From Phymatolithon calcareum (taxonomy: Eukaryota > Rhodophyta > Florideophyceae > Hapalidiales): a DNA stretch of 64,000 nucleotides. The notes under the pieces were generated by a model. The model was not told where the DNA came from. It did not search any database and saw only the letters and a list, made by a program, of their open reading frames with translations. Position 1 is the stretch's first letter. The number at the start of each line of letters is the position of its first letter. A program made the translations under genes and the position numbers. The stretch lies in assembly GCA_977006965.1 (NCBI GenBank), contig OZ345372.1:1798001-1862000 (forward strand), in the 5' to 3' direction. Positions 9,377 through 18,921 of this stretch are shown piece by piece.

Positions 9377-11436
9377 GACGACGTTGTCGTCGCGCAGGAG
9401 AGCGCTGTAAAGAGTGGATGCGACACGGGGTAGATAAAGCTCACGAAGGGCACTGAGATCCGGATACTATGGTCGCCGTGGGGTGTGTAGCCGTGTTGGC
9501 GGGGGCGCGAGCTTTCAGTTGCACGCGGGAGTGATGCGATTGTGGGTAGAGCGAGGCTTGTTTTGGAAATGGGAAGCGCAGGCAAACTAGCAAAGGAGAC
9601 CAATGGGGTGCGCAATGTGGGGGCGGGTTTTTGTCCCGGTATGATGTTGGAGGACAGGCTGGGATCCGAACTGCAGGTGTGGGCCATTTGGGCTGTGTGT
9701 GGCCGAGGGCCATGATTGGAATTTTTTGAACAGATTTGAAAGAACGTTACACGAGAGAATTGATTTTTCATTTTTTCTTCGACGTTTCAGCGATGCGAGC
9801 CGTGTAACATAGGATCCTCATTTACACATAAAAGTGTACTGTATGACAGCAAGGTTTTTTGGAACGATGGTACCGATGACCAAGAAGATTGGCTGCTTTT
9901 CTGCAATTTCTTCATAGATATGCTGATATATGGGACTGGGCACTTGAGATGCAATTGGATCTTCGATTTCTCATTTCCTACAGAATCATTGCCACTGTAC
10001 TGTACCAATATGACACTGTAAGTGAGCATCCTGGCTTACAATTAGCCGAGAGCATAGGGTGCCCTAAAAGTATTCTGCAATTCACGTCCGCCTGCTTACA
10101 TAACTAATGCTCTTGAGTGCGCAGACGATGCCTCCTGGTGCGTCTCATACCCGGCAACCATTTCCACAGTCCCACAACAGTACAGATCACGAAGTGCCTG
10201 AATTCGTAACGGCTATTTTAATTAGGCCAATAAACAATCTGAAGACATAATTAGAGTCCATTAAGCCTCCAACACGTGTCCTTCCCCGGCCTCGTGTCCC
10301 CGGCACAGTGACAGCAGAAAGAGAAAGTTGAGTTTTGGAAAAAATTTCTGATGCCTGATGGTGCTGGAATGCACTCCTGCACCCTGCATTCGGCGTTCCA
10401 CATATGCAAATTCGCAGAAGGTGAAGAGGCAGTTGCGCCTGCAGCACAACACATCCCCCCAGTGTAATAATCTCAGATAATCCATTTTTTCGAAGAATAA
10501 ACTGCCTTGCGCGCGCAGCTCTTATGGGCGGCAGCGGCTCACTTCGGGCCCAGAGCACGACACGTTCTTGGGCCAAAACGGTTGCGATAGCACACGTTAC
10601 GAGTAGTGTCAGTACAGTCCCACACGCACGAAATACTTCAAATAATCAGGCCAGGAAGCTATAGCTGGCGTATACGCCAATCTCATTCGTATTGAACAAA
10701 GATTTTAATTTGTCGGTCCCACTTCCCACCCGTCGCCAGTGCCAACAACGGAAGTGCATCAGCACAACGTGTTCGACATACCCGTCTTGCCTTTCTACAT
10801 TTGGCCCCTACAAAAAATATCAATTATCTGCATACAGTATCTCTCCCGTTTCTGCTTCTGGCGCAAAATTCCGCATTCCCACCCGCGACTCTGATAATGC
10901 GCCCCCGTGGCTGGAAACTTCTTGTTGAAATGCAATCTCGCTCGCGTTGTATTACGTAGTTCGGCTACTTTGCTGCAGACTCTCAACGGAAATGACCCAG
11001 ATTTTCCCCTGCACCAAATTCAAACCTCAAGAGGCATCCATCTACAGAAAAATTCGATTTTTGCCATTTGCGCCAGAGCATGCCGAGACGCGATGTTGCG
11101 CTTCCACTGTCACAAATAGTACTGGCCAGGTCAAGCTTGACTGCCATGACGTCCGGCTGTGTGCACTCTCCACTAGACCTGTTCGGGGTTGCTCGAACTT
11201 CTGGTACATAATTTTGTTTTGTCCCTATTCTCCACTGGGGTACATTCTTTTAGCATGCATGAACTAGAATAGTGTACTATTCATGACAGCGGAAGTGTAA
11301 CATCGCGTCTCAACACATTCTGGGGCGGATGACAAAATCGAATTATTCTGCAGATGAATGCCTCTTGAGGGTTGTTTTCTGAAAGACTATGGGCACGTGG
11401 AAATCTCTAGAGGATGAAAAAGTTTGTGCTCGTAGA

Positions 11437-11476
11437 CCATGGAATTCTATTTCAAACCCTTGAAGGAATTCCATGG
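11437..11476. repeat. Hairpin with 11-bp arms and an inner 5-bp stem
   Basis: ccatggaattc at 11437-11447 pairs exactly with gaattccatgg at 11466-11476. Inside it ttcaa (11451-11455) pairs with ttgaa (11460-11464). Confidence 0.85.
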
Positions 11477-11903
11477 CCCTTTCTAGAATGCGTTGTCCCT
11501 GTAGCGATGTATGTGGAACACAAGATTACCACATTGCTTCTTGTCCGATTGACCTCGATCTTGTTGCAGGAGTATACTTCAACCCCCAGCTAGGTCTGAA
11601 TCCGCCAAGCTTGGTTTAACCCGAGACCATTTTGGGGACGAACCAGACTCGCGCAACAAGACCGGTGACCATTCTCATCATCCTCACGTTGCCCACTTAT
11701 TCTGCTTAGCCTGTTTTCGGAAGTCTTGGGGATTTCGAGGGGGTGGTAGTTTCTATTGTTTTGGGTAAGCCGAAACTCAATTAAAACAATTCATCATTTA
11801 GTATTGCCCGCACTTTGGAGAGGAAGCAAACACCCGGGAAGGAACTGATGACTCTTCCCATTCTGCTGAAGCTGCATGCTGCAGAGACGTCGCGTCGATT
11901 GTT

Positions 11904-11942
11904 GCATCCCGCAAAACTTCATGATGACGCTTCGCGGGATGC
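11904..11942. repeat. Hairpin with 9-bp arms
   Basis: gcatcccgc (11904-11912) pairs with gcgggatgc (11934-11942) across a 21-nt loop. Short; could be chance, but it lies within a hairpin-rich intergenic region. Confidence 0.6.
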
Positions 11943-12906
11943 AGCGGTTGTCCCCACAGGATCGTCTGGATTGTGTAACGTTTCAAAAATTGAGGTCCTA
12001 CACCTTCCAAGGGGTCCGCATGTCCTCGCAGTCGACTGCCCAGAACGCCGAATAGTTACTCGATGTTTTCGGGGATCAAAACTACATGTCCAAGTGAAAT
12101 ACGTAGGCTGCAATTTCGGCGAAACTGTGTTCCTCTCAAACATTGTTCGTCATCAAAACAAATGCTGTCTCCGTGGATGAACGACACTAACGGTTGGTCA
12201 AGCTTTTCAAATTCAAATATGGGACCTTCGAATCCTCGAAGGACTCATCATGACGCTGTCCTATCGAAGTGTCTTGATTAAGCCTCAGAGGACATGGCTC
12301 GTGTCAGAAGCAGGTCTCATGTGCTCTGTTCACCAACAAACAGAAGGCCGAGTGCAGCGATCCGACGCATTAGGACAAACGGCTAGTAGTCATATCACCC
12401 GGGATTGCCGTACTGTACTAGTGGCTCCATCATGTGAACAAAGTTGTATTCAAGCGATGTAGATTGTCCGAGGCACAAAAGCTATGCAAATTTCGACGTT
12501 GTATTTGCGATAATTTCCAATCGCAATTTCGATTTGCAAGCAGATGATGGTATCCTGTAGCAGTGGCTTTGAATCAAGGAGAGATGGTTCGATGGAAAAG
12601 GCACCAGAAGGATTCTTGAAAATTGCATCGACACATCATTGCGTGCAGCTGTTCCAGAGAAATGAAACGAGACTTGCCGAAATGCATTGAAAATGCACAA
12701 GGCCCATCTTTTTGAGAATAATCAGTTCAAAAAACAAGAACTTATTAAATTTTGCTCTTCAATGCTGGTCTTCGGACATGCGAATCGGCAACATTGTAGC
12801 GTCAATGAGGAGCGGGGATGCTCATCTCGTGGCTAGAAAAGCAATGCAAAAGCACGTGTATCGTTGTTTCGCCGATTGTAGACTTTGCACTTCCCATGAC
12901 ATTATG

Positions 12907-12979
12907 ATAATGTTCCTCGACCATGGTCGAGGAATGTTATACTGTAATTCGACGACCCATTGCAGTGGGTCGCCGAATT
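12907..12979. repeat. Two adjacent hairpins
   Basis: The first is a perfect 22-bp palindrome (ttcctcgacca|tggtcgaggaa, 12913-12934), which extends to 12907-12940 if two G-T wobbles are allowed. The second pairs 12946-12959 with 12966-12979, with one mismatch. They are separated by only 5 nt and lie about 300 bp upstream of the ArfGAP start. The same twin arrangement recurs elsewhere in the window. Confidence 0.85.
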
Positions 12980-13273
12980 ATTTCGCTTTTTGAGAATCCT
13001 TTCTGAAAATATATTTAGCTATTTCAAATATTATCCAATCAATGCACGCCCCCTGAAGTGATTTCATTTTTCACACGTCATTCGTTTCGATTGACTTCTC
13101 CGTCATCTCCTTGGGCAGAATTCAATAAAAGGAAAATTTTCAAAATTGCATGGTTTCGGAACTCCACCGTCAGCATTCTATCTTACAAATTCCTCCTTGC
13201 CATACGGTCCTCGAGCCGGCGTCCGGAAAGGCTACCTCTTCCGAGAGCGCTGCTCCTGCGCGCGCCGCTCGCA

Positions 13274-14413
13274 ATGGATCCGACGAAGGCCATTCTGCGC
13301 GAATTGCAATTGCGTCCGGAGAACAAGGTTTGCGCTGACTGCAATGCGAAAAATCCGCAATGGGCAACAGTGTCCTTTGGCACTTTCATCTGTCTTGACT
13401 GCTCCGGGCGGCATCGTAGTTTGGGTGTTCACATTTCCTTCGTCCGCTCCGTTGGTATGGATAAGTGGAAGGACTGGGAGGTGAAGCGCATGCAGGCAGG
13501 AGGCAATGCCAAATTCGTAGCGTATGCCGCCGAGAACGGGCTGCAAGGTGTCGATATTTCCGTGAAGTACCAGTCCGACGCTGCAGCCATTTATGCGGCA
13601 AAACTCAAGGCGCTGGCGACAGGCGAGCCCTACGTTGCGCCGGCGCCCGCGAAGCGTGTTGCGATGCCCACCCTTTCGCACTCAGGGAGCAGGCCTATCG
13701 CCCCGCCCGACAGCGGCATGGGTAGCACTGGAACGGGCGGCGTGTCATCGTCATCTTGGAGCAACGGTATGGGCGGAGGTAGTGGAATGGGGAATGCTTC
13801 ATCGGCTTCGTGGAATGGAGGCGCGCAAAACGGAAGACCGATGCAGAGCATGTCCTCGATGTCTTATCAAAGCGGGGGCGGCATGCAGAGCAGTAATAGT
13901 GCTAGTGGAGGGTTTGCCGGATTTCCGTCTCTAACAAGTGCACCTAATTTTAATGACATATCGCGACAGGTGTCCAGGAACGTCAGCAGCATTGCCAGTC
14001 AAGTGCAGGCGTCCGATGTGGTGGGCAAGGCCGGAAAAGCGGCCGCTCAAGCGGGTGGCATGCTTTCGTCCTGGTTTACGAATGTATCGGCACAGGCAAC
14101 CCAGCTAATGAACGAGAATGACGGACGCAACGATCTCCGTCAAGACCTTCGACGGAACCTCGAACCTGGGGCCCAGAAGGCTGGATTTGCAGGTTTTTCG
14201 TCGGATGACTTCCAGCGCTCTTACGGTTCTAACGCACCGGCCCCAGCGGGTGTGCCGGCACAGTCCACTAATGGCGTTCGTATGCCGACTGCAGCCCCAG
14301 TTGCACCGGCGGCTGCTCCGAAACCAATGGCTCCAGTTGGCGGGGATGTCTGGGGCGGATTTGACGAGAATGGTGCGGAAAAGAAGCCAGACGCGTGGGG
14401 TTCGTGGGAATAA
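13274..14413 (+). CDS. ArfGAP domain protein (ArfGAP1 / AGD6-7 type, 379 aa)
   Basis: This is a GTPase-activating protein for Arf GTPases, which switches off Arf1 on COPI vesicles and Golgi membranes. The zinc finger C-x2-C-x16-C-x2-C is at residues 20-43, followed by the catalytic GRHRSLG (arginine near residue 48) and the [14 protein letters not shown] block typical of ArfGAP1-like proteins. After about residue 125 the sequence is Gly/Ser/Met-rich and low in complexity, as expected for the lipid-packing-sensing region. The C-terminus has two Trp-Gly motifs (VWGGFDE and AWGSWE), which could be coat-binding WxxF-type signals. The start is set at the ATG that begins MDPTKA, because ArfGAP1 homologues start there; the open frame extends upstream without an ATG. 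Single exon, typical length. The family assignment is firm; the exact subtype is inferred. Confidence 0.93.
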   Translation: MDPTKAILRELQLRPENKVCADCNAKNPQWATVSFGTFICLDCSGRHRSLGVHISFVRSVGMDKWKDWEVKRMQAGGNAKFVAYAAENGLQGVDISVKYQSDAAAIYAAKLKALATGEPYVAPAPAKRVAMPTLSHSGSRPIAPPDSGMGSTGTGGVSSSSWSNGMGGGSGMGNASSASWNGGAQNGRPMQSMSSMSYQSGGGMQSSNSASGGFAGFPSLTSAPNFNDISRQVSRNVSSIASQVQASDVVGKAGKAAAQAGGMLSSWFTNVSAQATQLMNENDGRNDLRQDLRRNLEPGAQKAGFAGFSSDDFQRSYGSNAPAPAGVPAQSTNGVRMPTAAPVAPAAAPKPMAPVGGDVWGGFDENGAEKKPDAWGSWE

Positions 14414-15802
14414 TCGTGTTTTGAAAGATGCACGGCCCTGCAGTAGCTTGTCTTGCGGAGAAGTTACATTTTGAAGTTAGAAGTTCCAATGCGTGATGGT
14501 AGTTTCTTGGGACTGGTGTATCAAGGTGTGGAACATTTTCGATCTACAGTTCGCACAACGGAATAGCAGAGTGGAGCATCAGTAGGCGATCGCTAGCAAT
14601 AGGCTTGAAATCATGCCAGAAAGTCTGGCTAGTTTCTGAGTCTAGTTGGCTCTGTGCAGCCATGATTCTCCTGCCGCAAAATATAATAACTGAACTTGGT
14701 AAAGAACCGGAGTCGCAATCATCCATTTAAAAGGGACTCACTCGAGAGTAAATGTACGGGCTCGTGAGAATGCTTCTTGCCAAATGTCCAAATTGACAAA
14801 TGCACACTTGAATGCGGATGACTGCCGATGCTTATCCCAAGGGCTGTACCGTCTCCCTGCCTGTGCTTCGCGGAGACGACAGCCATGTTATCGACTTGCA
14901 ATAATGACATCTGTCTTCGGGTCTATGGGCCAAGCGCAAGCATGGGCGCCCAGCCTTGTCCATCAGGACATAAGGCTCACGAACGGGCGAAGCAAATAAT
15001 ATATGTACTTCTCAGTACCTGAGAACACGGACGCATGCGAGATGAAGTACGTGGCGCATCCCCCACAAAATTTGATTCTAGTTGATTCGCGCTTGACCTC
15101 GTACACTACCGGTTCTAATATCTGCTGCTTGTACCACGCGATAACGGCAGAAATGCACGACGACGCCAAGTCAACTAGCTCCGAGCTTCTTCGAAACTGA
15201 TCGCAAGCTCGACAACCAAGACGATCCCAAGCCCCCGTGGAGATTATTCCACTCGGCCGAGTGGGGCAGGCACGAGAGAATTGTCTCTCGAACTCGTCAC
15301 CCTAATTGACCGCATTGCAAAACAACCTCGTTATCACTCCGATTCTCCAAATTTGAACAATTTTCCCAGTGCGGATGAAAAACTGTGACCGGTTCGAAGG
15401 GCAGGTCTCTGTCAGAGGAATCAAACTGCCTCAGTCGTTGTTTGCGACCTTGTGATCTTCGCGAATATGGGTATGCATACCCGTACTCTCGAAGGCAGAC
15501 ATGGCAAAGGGAAGACGATCGGTGGGACCTGATGTGATTTCAGCCCACCGGTTTTTAACAAAAGTTTGGCGTGCTAACATAGCCAATGGATAAGCTGGAG
15601 ACATAATACTGTCAATGAAAATATCTCGCGCCTCATAACAGCCAATGGATGAATGTCTGGAATAATAATAAAAATAAATTGAATTTCGTGCAGCACTGCG
15701 TGATCCGATTACGAAACTTCCAGCAGGCTTTGTAAACGCGATCATCACATCGCGCGCACCGATTCCGTCCGAACCAAAAGTGCTCGTGTGTGTTCTCCCA
15801 AG
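14414..15802. other. Intergenic, one hairpin site, no gene seen
   Basis: Open frames here are short and lack recognisable motifs. The palindrome ccactcgg|ccgagtgg (15249-15264) is followed by a 7-bp hairpin (cgagaga/tctctcg, 15273-15290), another adjacent pair, about 510 bp before the esterase start. Confidence 0.5.
15249..15290. repeat. 16-bp palindrome plus adjacent 7-bp hairpin
   Basis: 15249-15264 is a perfect spacerless palindrome. 15273-15279 pairs with 15284-15290 across a 4-nt loop. Confidence 0.7.
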
Positions 15803-16906
15803 ATGATGTCTGCAGTGAAAGCCGAGGAGGATACAATCTCAATGACTACAGAAACCACCTCCGCTGCTCCAGCACCTGGAACGACCCACGCTGTCAACGA
15901 TACTGGGACCACCTCCGCAACTGCCAATGCTCACAAATCTACCAACTCAGAGACACCCACCTCTCCACAACCCCCGCTCCCGGTGGTGGTGCACGGAATC
16001 GATGCAAACGGAAGCGTGACGTCAAACAAGCCCGACAAATGGAATGCAGCCATCCCTTCAATGTCATCCCTGAAAAGCTGGATGTCCGAGGCCGTGCGGA
16101 TCTCCAAGGACACTGCGCAAACAGCACAGCGTGTCGTGGCCGCGGCTGGAGTGCGCCGCGATTCTCGCCCCCGTATCGTATGCATTGGCGACAGCTTAAC
16201 CCAGTTTGCAGATGTACTCTCCCCATATGAAGGCGGACCAGGCTGGGCTGCCATTTTGCGTGCGCGATACGAGGGCAAAGGAGAGGTGCTCACTCGTGGT
16301 GTGTCAGGATACAATACGCGGTGGGGACTGAGCATCCTTCCGCGGGTGGTGCACTCGGTGGATCAGGCGCACGTTCGTGCAGTGCTGATTTGGTATGGTG
16401 CGAACGACGCTGCGGCTGCCGGTGGGGTACAGCATGTACCACTCGAGGAGTATCGTCTCAATCTGGCAAAGATGGTGAATTTTATCTGTCGTTTGAAAAC
16501 TGTGGGTACGCCCATCGAGCCGATTCTCATCACTCCGCCGGCACTGTGCGACGAAATGCGCTATGAGGAGACTGGAGGTAATCCGAAGCGCAGTGCGGCT
16601 CGTACTAAAGAATATGCAGATGCTTGTGTGGAGGTGGCATGCGAGTTGAAGGTACCGTTTGTGGACGTGCACTCCGCTATGCTGGCGCTGGTGGAGGGCG
16701 ATGGTGGGACTGTAGGCGTTGGTCGGTTTTTGACAGACGGTTTGCACTTCAATACAGCAGGCAATGAGCTGGCGGAGAAGTTGATTGTAGAGACTTTGGA
16801 AACGCATCTGAAGAAGTATGCTCCGAGTTCTGTTGAACCGGCGTTCCCTGACTGGACGGTTGTTAATGTTGACGATCCTACTGAGTCACTGGGGACCACG
16901 TTGTAG
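15803..16906 (+). CDS. IAH1: SGNH/GDSL hydrolase, isoamyl-acetate-esterase (IAH1) type (367 aa)
   Basis: This is a serine esterase of the SGNH fold, related to yeast and human IAH1, which hydrolyses short acyl or acetate esters. All four blocks are visible: CIGDSLTQ with nucleophile Ser near residue 131, GVSGYNTRWG (Gly near 169), YGANDAA (oxyanion Asn near 201), and TDGLHF with Asp near 312 and His near 315. The family is normally about 240 residues. Here an extra N-terminal stretch of about 110 residues, rich in Thr, Ser, Ala and Pro, looks disordered and may be a targeting or linker region. The first ATG in frame is at 15803 (a second Met follows directly). It converges with the TPR gene, with 230 bp between the two stop codons. 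The substrate cannot be read from the sequence. Confidence 0.9.
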   Translation: MMSAVKAEEDTISMTTETTSAAPAPGTTHAVNDTGTTSATANAHKSTNSETPTSPQPPLPVVVHGIDANGSVTSNKPDKWNAAIPSMSSLKSWMSEAVRISKDTAQTAQRVVAAAGVRRDSRPRIVCIGDSLTQFADVLSPYEGGPGWAAILRARYEGKGEVLTRGVSGYNTRWGLSILPRVVHSVDQAHVRAVLIWYGANDAAAAGGVQHVPLEEYRLNLAKMVNFICRLKTVGTPIEPILITPPALCDEMRYEETGGNPKRSAARTKEYADACVEVACELKVPFVDVHSAMLALVEGDGGTVGVGRFLTDGLHFNTAGNELAEKLIVETLETHLKKYAPSSVEPAFPDWTVVNVDDPTESLGTTL

Positions 16907-17136
16907 TTTACATATTACATTGCGATAATCTTCTGCAGAATGAATGAATGACTCCGTAATCCTCCATTTTCTATCGTGCCAAATACGAGAAAGCTTAAAT
17001 GATTTACATAACAATGCCCTACGGAAAGCCAAGCCGTGCGCAATACTGTACCATCGAAAAAGAAGCACGTTAATTTCGAGATTCTGACGAAAGTAAAATG
17101 AAAATAACTACTATGATATCCAAGTCGAAGTCGAAG

Positions 17137-17880
17137 TCAACTGATGCGAACGCGCTCTAGCTCGGGCATATCTTTGAATATCTCCTTATCCTCCTCTTCC
17201 TTCTTCCGCTGATTATCCCTATCTAAATTGGAAATCAGATTCGAATAAAGCGCCTTCTGCTCCCTACGATACTTCTTTCGATGTTCTGCAAGCTCTTTTC
17301 GTACTTCCTTCAAATCGGCCAGCGCTTTTCGCACATTCACATCATTCGGCTGCAATTTAACAGCCTTCAACAGATCCGCTCTCGCCGTCTCCACGTTTGC
17401 ATCAGCCTTATCCAAACTCCACACCTCTCCGACACTTTCCTTCGACATCTCAGAGCGCACTATACGTGTGAGAACAAGGGCACGACGATAGAGGCCCTTC
17501 GCACTGTTGGGGTCGATTCGGAGGGCCTCTGAAAAATCCCACAACGCGTTGTCAAGATCGTCGCGGCGCAACCTGCACAGCCCGCGGTTTAGATGGCATG
17601 GGAGTTTGAAATTATTGATCGCGTCGCGCCAATTTTGACCGATCGCCTCCCATTCCTCTTTTGATGTGTAGATGTGCACGAATGCTCGGTCGTACTGCTT
17701 CCACGCTTTTTCGTACTCGCTTTCACGGAAGAGTTTATTCCCAACTTCCTTAGCCTTTGTGCCGGCCGCGATTTTGTCTGGCACTGACGTATAATCGTAA
17801 TCCAGCTCCCCGTAATCAGCCGGCTCTTCGTTTCGAGGGTCGTACTCGCCGGGGTCACGATCGACATTTGAAGTTGCCAT
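17137..17880 (-). CDS. TPR protein of the immunophilin / Hsp90 co-chaperone type (247 aa)
   Basis: Three tetratricopeptide repeats (about residues 38-180) followed by a long charged C-terminal helix match the TPR module of FKBP52 and Cyp40, but there is no peptidyl-prolyl isomerase domain. Carboxylate-clamp residues expected for binding the C-terminal EEVD of Hsp90/Hsp70 are visible: K and N in KEVGNKLF, N in LNRGLC, and K and R in KGLYRRA. The N-terminal 35 residues are acidic and Tyr-rich. A co-chaperone or adaptor role in the cytosol is inferred. It is divergent from the mS26-like gene (211 bp between starts), so the two may share a promoter region. Length and start are consistent with a complete single-exon gene. 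Confidence 0.85.
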   Translation of the reverse strand: MATSNVDRDPGEYDPRNEEPADYGELDYDYTSVPDKIAAGTKAKEVGNKLFRESEYEKAWKQYDRAFVHIYTSKEEWEAIGQNWRDAINNFKLPCHLNRGLCRLRRDDLDNALWDFSEALRIDPNSAKGLYRRALVLTRIVRSEMSKESVGEVWSLDKADANVETARADLLKAVKLQPNDVNVRKALADLKEVRKELAEHRKKYRREQKALYSNLISNLDRDNQRKKEEEDKEIFKDMPELERVRIS

Positions 17881-18091
17881 TTCAGATTTGGGCTTAACGA
17901 CAAGCTTGCCTCTTCAGAAAACTGTTCGGGTTTTCAAGAACACCTTGGAAAGACTTTGTCGAACTTCAAGATGGCAAAAAGATAGGTTTTGCAAAAATTT
18001 GTCATACAATTAAATGTGTGCTCCCTCAATCCATCCGCTCCAAAATAGCCCCATCGCTGAGGGTGAAGGCGTTCCTCCGCTCTAAACCACA
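17881..18091. promoter_or_regulatory. Short divergent intergenic region, probable bidirectional promoter
   Basis: 211 bp separate the ATG codons of the TPR gene (minus) and the mS26-like gene (plus), so both promoters and 5' leaders must lie here. No TATA-like or other defined element stands out. This is inference from spacing only. Confidence 0.4.
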
Positions 18092-18709
18092 ATGTTTCGT
18101 TCAGCCGCCGCGTCGTCGGCGCAACGCATCGCACAAAATTCTAACAGATTCCTGTCTACGAAATCCACTGCAAAGCGAAGACAGGATACGGATTTCGTCA
18201 AGCGTCGCTATGAATATCGCGAGGCAATGAAGCAGCAGCGCCAGATCTTCGCGGAACAGATCCGCCAAGAGCAATCGAAGAATGTGAAAGACGAGTTGGA
18301 AGATCGCAAAAATCGTCTGGAAGCGAAACGTGCTCGCCAACAACGAAGAAGGTAATAAGGCTCAAGTCGCATTTTTATCAGCGTTTTTAGAACAAATTGA
18401 TCGTTTCTGACCCCATAATCTTTTGTTTGCAGTGCTTTGAGTGCTGCCAGGCAAGAAGAACACGGGAAACAAATTGCCGAGATCAAGGCTCAGAAAGCGG
18501 AAAGAGTGGCCTTCAACTTCCAATTGTGGACTAAGCGACAGGCGGAATTAGCCGAAAAAAGGAGAGCAGAGTTCGACAGCGTTGTAAGTGCGTCGAAAGA
18601 CTGGGTTACTGAAGATAATATGGAGAGACATATCGAGCGAGCTGTTGACTCTTTCTTCATTGCTGGCGATGCGTCAAAGCAGAGCGTAGTAAGAGAAAGT
18701 GGAGTGTAG
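18092..18709 (+). CDS. Mitochondrial ribosomal small-subunit protein mS26-like (178 aa, two exons)
   Basis: The exons are 18092-18351 and 18433-18709. The intron of 81 bp has GTAATA at its 5' end and TTTGCAG at its 3' end, and joining restores a single frame (AG|T gives Ser). The first 25 residues are rich in Arg, Ser, Ala and Gln without acidic residues, a typical mitochondrial presequence. The rest is a highly charged, Lys/Arg/Glu/Gln-rich long helix with the pattern FVKRRYEYREAMKQQR near the N-terminus, reminiscent of mS26/Pet123 of the mitoribosome small subunit. The family call is by resemblance and is moderate. That it is a mitochondrion-targeted helical protein is better supported. It converges with the kinase gene downstream. 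Confidence 0.65.
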
Positions 18710-18921
18710 TTCTAGAGCGAATGGTCAGAGCCTGCCGTCTGGACACTTCTTTCTCCTTCAAGAGCAATTGCTTCTTCGAATAAGAGTAGGTTAAAAAGCA
18801 GCAGTACAACTATTTAGAAAGAGTAAGAAAGGCTTTATGTCCAATTTGTCCTGAATCTACTGCACTAAATTATCCTCATTGGGCAGCACAAAGATCTCTA
18901 CCTATCCTTCCTACGCTGCAT

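Larger units (their letters stand above)
9377..13273. other. 3.9-kb intergenic region with hairpins, no gene seen
   Basis: Only short, compositionally unremarkable open frames occur here. Structured sites are the hairpins at 11437-11476 and 11904-11942 and the pair at 12907-12979. A small palindrome ggcgtatacgcc is at 10667-10678. The part next to 9377 should contain the promoter of the disordered-protein gene and the part next to 13273 that of the ArfGAP gene, but no recognisable core element can be defended. Confidence 0.5.
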